The notes under the pieces were generated by a model. It saw nothing but the letters and a program-made list of their open reading frames with translations. It made no database searches and was not told the DNA's origin. Below are positions 61,110-64,000 of a stretch of 64,000 bases of DNA, piece by piece. Source of the stretch: Maribacter spongiicola (GTDB lineage: Bacteria; Bacteroidota; Bacteroidia; Flavobacteriales; Flavobacteriaceae); the NCBI RefSeq assembly GCF_004364165.1, contig NZ_SOAY01000010.1, positions 310,001 through 374,000 of the forward strand. The letters run 5' to 3'. The position numbers were made by a program, and so were the translations under genes. Within the stretch, counting starts at the first letter, position 1. Each line of letters opens with the position of its first letter.

Positions 61110-61856
61110 TTAACTTTTAATGTTAGCACTTAAGAATTCGCGGTTCATTCTTGCGATGTTTTCTAAAGAAATTCCTTTCGGACATTCTACCTCACATGCT
61201 CCAGTATTGGTACAGTTTCCAAAACCTTCAAGGTCCATTTGTGCTACCATGTTTTTAACACGATCAACAGCTTCTACTTGACCTTGTGGTAATAATGCGT
61301 ATTGAGATACTTTAGCACCTACGAATAGCATTGCTGAAGCATTTTTACAACTTGCAACACAAGCACCACAACCAATACATGTAGCGGCATCCATAGCCTC
61401 ATCTGCTGCATGTTTTGAAATCAGTGTAGCGTTTGCGTCTTGAGTATTACCTGAAGTGTTTACAGAAATGTAACCACCAGCATGTTGAATACGATCAAAA
61501 GCGCTTCTGTCAACAACTAAATCTTTAATTACCGGAAATGCTTTGGCTCTAAAAGGTTCAATAGTTATAGTGTCACCATCTTTGAACATTCTCATGTGTA
61601 ATTGACAAGTGGTAACACCTCTGTCTGGACCGTGAGCCTCACCATTAATATACATAGAGCACATACCGCAAATACCTTCACGACAATCATGATCGAAAGC
61701 TACAGGTTCTATACCTTTATTAATTAATTGCTCGTTAAGAACATCCATCATTTCTAAAAAGGACATGTGTTCAGATATTTCTGTCACTTTATAATCGACC
61801 ATTTTACCCTTGTCGTTCGCATCTGTTTGACGCCAAATTTTAAGTGTTAAGTTCAT
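61110..61856 (-). CDS. sdhB: Succinate dehydrogenase/fumarate reductase iron-sulfur subunit
   Basis: The 248-residue protein has the plant-type 2Fe-2S ligands (CREGICGMC ... C), then [11 protein letters not shown] and [14 protein letters not shown] for the 4Fe-4S and 3Fe-4S clusters. It passes electrons between the flavoprotein and the quinone site. It starts 10 bp after sdhA. Confidence 0.97.
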   Translation of the reverse strand: MNLTLKIWRQTDANDKGKMVDYKVTEISEHMSFLEMMDVLNEQLINKGIEPVAFDHDCREGICGMCSMYINGEAHGPDRGVTTCQLHMRMFKDGDTITIEPFRAKAFPVIKDLVVDRSAFDRIQHAGGYISVNTSGNTQDANATLISKHAADEAMDAATCIGCGACVASCKNASAMLFVGAKVSQYALLPQGQVEAVDRVKNMVAQMDLEGFGNCTNTGACEVECPKGISLENIARMNREFLSANIKS

Positions 61857-61866
61857 GATACCTTCT

Positions 61867-63867
61867 TTATTTATAACTTCTTTCTTTAACTTCTATATTC
61901 TCGTAAACCAATTCTTCTTTATGCAAAACTGCATCTTTTGGTTCTCCTTTATATTCCCATGCCGAAACAAATTGAAACTCTGTAAGTCTTTTTGCCTCAC
62001 CATCTTCAGTTTGGTGTTCTTCTCTAAAGTGACCACCAGCAGATTCTTCTCTTACCAATGCATCTTTAGCGAATAATTCTCCCAATTCTAGGAAATCTGC
62101 AACTCTGCCGGCCTTAGCTAATTGTTCGTTGTATTCTGTAGCTGTTCCCGGTACATTTACGTTTTTCCAAAAATCTTTTCTAAGCGCAGATATGTCTTCA
62201 ATTGCTTTTTTAAGACCTTCTGCATTACGTGACATACCACACTCATCCCACATAATCTTACCTAATTTCTTATGGTAGTAATCTACAGAATGCTCTCCTT
62301 TATTATTGATAAAGAAATTAATTCTATCGGTTACTTCTTTTTCAGCAGCATCGAACTCAGGTGTATCTGTTGGTATTTTTCCAGTTCTAATGTCGTGTGA
62401 TAAATAATCGCCAATTGTATAAGGAAGTACAAAATAACCATCAGCCAAACCTTGCATTAAAGCAGAGGCTCCAAGTCTATTTGCGCCGTGATCAGAGAAA
62501 TTTGCTTCACCAATAGCGTAACAGCCAGGTATGGTTGTCATCAAATTATAATCTACCCAAACACCACCCATTGTATAATGTACCGCTGGGTAGATCATCA
62601 TAGGTGTTTTGTATGGATCTTGATCAACAATCTTCTCATACATTTGAAATAGGTTTCCGTATTTCGCTTTAACGATAGCTGCACCTAAATCATATATCTT
62701 ATCTGCTGATGCGTTTGTAATATTGTGGATTTTAGCTTGCTCAATACCGTAGCGTTTAATTGCTGCGGCAAAATCTAAATATACTGCTTCACCGGTTGCA
62801 TTTACTCCGTAACCAGCATCACAGCGTTCTTTTGCAGCTCTCGAGGCAACATCACGTGGTACTAAGTTACCAAATGCAGGGTATCTTCTTTCTAAGTAAT
62901 AATCTCTTTCGTCTTCAGACAAATCTGTTGGCTTTTTCTTGCCTTCACGAATAGCCTTTACATCATCCAAATTTTTAGGTACCCAAATACGTCCATCATT
63001 ACGCAAAGACTCAGACATTAATGTAAGTTTAGACTGATAATCTCCTGAACGAGGAATACACGTTGGGTGAATTTGAGTATAGCAAGGATTTGCAAAAAAC
63101 GCTCCTTTTTTATGAATTTTCCAAGATGCAGTAACGTTCGATCCCATTGCGTTGGTGGAAAGGAAATAAACATTTCCATATCCGCCAGAAGCAATAACTA
63201 CAGCATGTGCAGAGTGGCGTTCTATTTCGCCAGTAACCAAGTTGCGGGCAATAATACCACGAGCTTTGCCATCTATCTTAACTACATCTAACATTTCATG
63301 ACGGTTGAACGGGGTAATTTTACCACGCGCAATTTGTCGGTTCATTGCAGAATAAGCTCCTAACAATAATTGTTGTCCTGTTTGTCCTTTAGCATAGAAA
63401 GTACGGGAAACCAATACACCACCGAATGAACGGTTGTCTAATAGACCGCCATAATCACGTGCAAATGGTACACCTTGGGCAACACACTGGTCAATAATAT
63501 TTGCAGATACTTCTGCTAATCTATATACGTTCGCTTCTCTAGAACGGTAATCACCACCTTTTACCGTATCGTAAAATAAACGGTAGGTAGAATCACCATC
63601 TCCTTGATAGTTTTTTGCAGCGTTAATACCACCTTGTGCAGCAATAGAGTGTGCTCTTCTTGGAGAATCTTGGTAGCAAAATGTTTTTACATTATAGCCT
63701 AATTCCGCTAAAGTTGCAGCAGCAGAACCACCTGCCAATCCTGTTCCAACTACGATAATATCAATATTACGTTTGTTGGCAGGGTTAACTAAATCTATAT
63801 GGTTCTTATAATCGGTCCACTTCGTTTTCAACGGACCTTTAGGTACTTTTGAGTCTAATACAGACAT
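61867..63867 (-). CDS. sdhA: Succinate dehydrogenase/fumarate reductase flavoprotein subunit
   Basis: The 666-residue protein has the FAD fold [17 protein letters not shown] (41-57), covalent-FAD His73 in [11 protein letters not shown], and the catalytic region with GGVWVDYN. The length and motifs match the type B (Bacteroidota/epsilonproteobacterial) enzymes with a single cytochrome b subunit. It is preceded by sdhC on the same strand. Confidence 0.97.
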   Translation of the reverse strand: MSVLDSKVPKGPLKTKWTDYKNHIDLVNPANKRNIDIIVVGTGLAGGSAAATLAELGYNVKTFCYQDSPRRAHSIAAQGGINAAKNYQGDGDSTYRLFYDTVKGGDYRSREANVYRLAEVSANIIDQCVAQGVPFARDYGGLLDNRSFGGVLVSRTFYAKGQTGQQLLLGAYSAMNRQIARGKITPFNRHEMLDVVKIDGKARGIIARNLVTGEIERHSAHAVVIASGGYGNVYFLSTNAMGSNVTASWKIHKKGAFFANPCYTQIHPTCIPRSGDYQSKLTLMSESLRNDGRIWVPKNLDDVKAIREGKKKPTDLSEDERDYYLERRYPAFGNLVPRDVASRAAKERCDAGYGVNATGEAVYLDFAAAIKRYGIEQAKIHNITNASADKIYDLGAAIVKAKYGNLFQMYEKIVDQDPYKTPMMIYPAVHYTMGGVWVDYNLMTTIPGCYAIGEANFSDHGANRLGASALMQGLADGYFVLPYTIGDYLSHDIRTGKIPTDTPEFDAAEKEVTDRINFFINNKGEHSVDYYHKKLGKIMWDECGMSRNAEGLKKAIEDISALRKDFWKNVNVPGTATEYNEQLAKAGRVADFLELGELFAKDALVREESAGGHFREEHQTEDGEAKRLTEFQFVSAWEYKGEPKDAVLHKEELVYENIEVKERSYK

Positions 63868-63879
63868 AAGTAATAGGTA

Positions 63880-64000
63880 TTAATGATTAAAATGATGAAA
63901 AAGAGCAATGAATATAAATCCTAACGGAATAGATATCGAATACACTTTAGCAAACAATTGTAGTTTTTCTTTTCTCATGCTCGATGCACCGGCAGACTGA
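63880..64000 (-). CDS. sdhC: Succinate dehydrogenase cytochrome b subunit, C-terminal end
   Basis: The last 39 residues are visible (GASSMRKEKLQLFAKVYSIS, then IPLGFIFIALFHHFNH and stop). The final membrane helix with a His-rich end fits the single five-helix cytochrome b of type B complex II. The rest lies outside the window. It is 12 bp from sdhA. Confidence 0.8.
   Translation of the reverse strand, partial: QSAGASSMRKEKLQLFAKVYSISIPLGFIFIALFHHFNH

Overview
The window is about 64 kb of AT-rich chromosome from a marine-type member of the Bacteroidota, almost certainly family Flavobacteriaceae (something near Maribacter, Zobellia or Cellulophaga; the genus is a guess). The evidence is the gene content: a SusC/SusD pair, SprE/PorW and GldH of gliding motility and type IX secretion (T9SS), a T9SS type B sorted protein, a DUF5687 permease, DUF4292, an HU-CCDC81/SPOR protein and an ATP synthase operon lacking atpD and atpC. 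Promoters follow the Bacteroidota pattern (TTG near -33, TAnnTTTG near -7) and Shine-Dalgarno sequences are mostly absent. I see no rRNA, tRNA, CRISPR array, prophage or insertion sequence; this is core chromosome with few accessory genes.

Layout. 1-5740 (minus): a nutrient-uptake operon susC - susD - sodium/solute symporter, with a DUF2064 transferase upstream. 6856-12315: an HtrA/DegP protease, a patatin phospholipase, an SLC13 permease with TrkA_C domains, and a PaaE-type flavin/2Fe-2S reductase. 12657-18725: a large T9SS-secreted repeat protein, then a DUF5687 permease and its ABC ATPase separated by a repeat-rich intergenic stretch. 19114-27917: sprE, bactofilin, atpZ, a small membrane protein and atpBEFHAG. 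28058-33525: an unknown duplicated secreted protein, an MFS exporter, and an ECF sigma operon (alpha/beta hydrolase - sigma - membrane protein - lipoprotein). 33577-39296: flippase - dut - TPR - DUF4292 - EnvC-like operon plus an aldo/keto reductase. 39448-44581: small genes, a thioesterase, HU-CCDC81/SPOR, dprA, trpS and plsC. 44578-48790 (minus): a second ECF operon with a protein that appears to span both membranes, then recA. 49167-54465: trhO, then ricT - gldH - pbp1A. 54571-55927: 3-oxoacid CoA-transferase. 56078-61043: small proteins, GNAT, serine hydrolase, aminotransferase, DJ-1/PfpI and Vsr. 61110-64000 (minus): sdhB, sdhA and the end of sdhC.

The signal I find most interesting joins the second ECF operon to the recA-trhO intergenic region. 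The operon (outer-membrane lipoprotein, ECF sigma factor, a predicted dual-membrane anti-sigma factor and an outer-membrane barrel) is preceded by an ECF-like promoter (GCAACCATT, 12-nt spacer, nATCyT). The same motif with identical spacing occurs at 48859-48885 on the plus strand, where no gene follows. About 130 nt downstream there is a strong plus-strand terminator, and the stretch between can fold into two more hairpins. This looks like a sigma-controlled small RNA of about 150 nt, an arrangement like the sigmaE/RybB envelope-stress circuit of enterobacteria but in a Bacteroidota setting. A related promoter precedes the first ECF operon. Other points worth checking are a 24-bp palindrome present twice in the window with looser relatives, a 35-codon gene with its own terminator, repeat-derived hairpins inside the atp operon, and an orphan Vsr-like nuclease lacking the zinc ligands.
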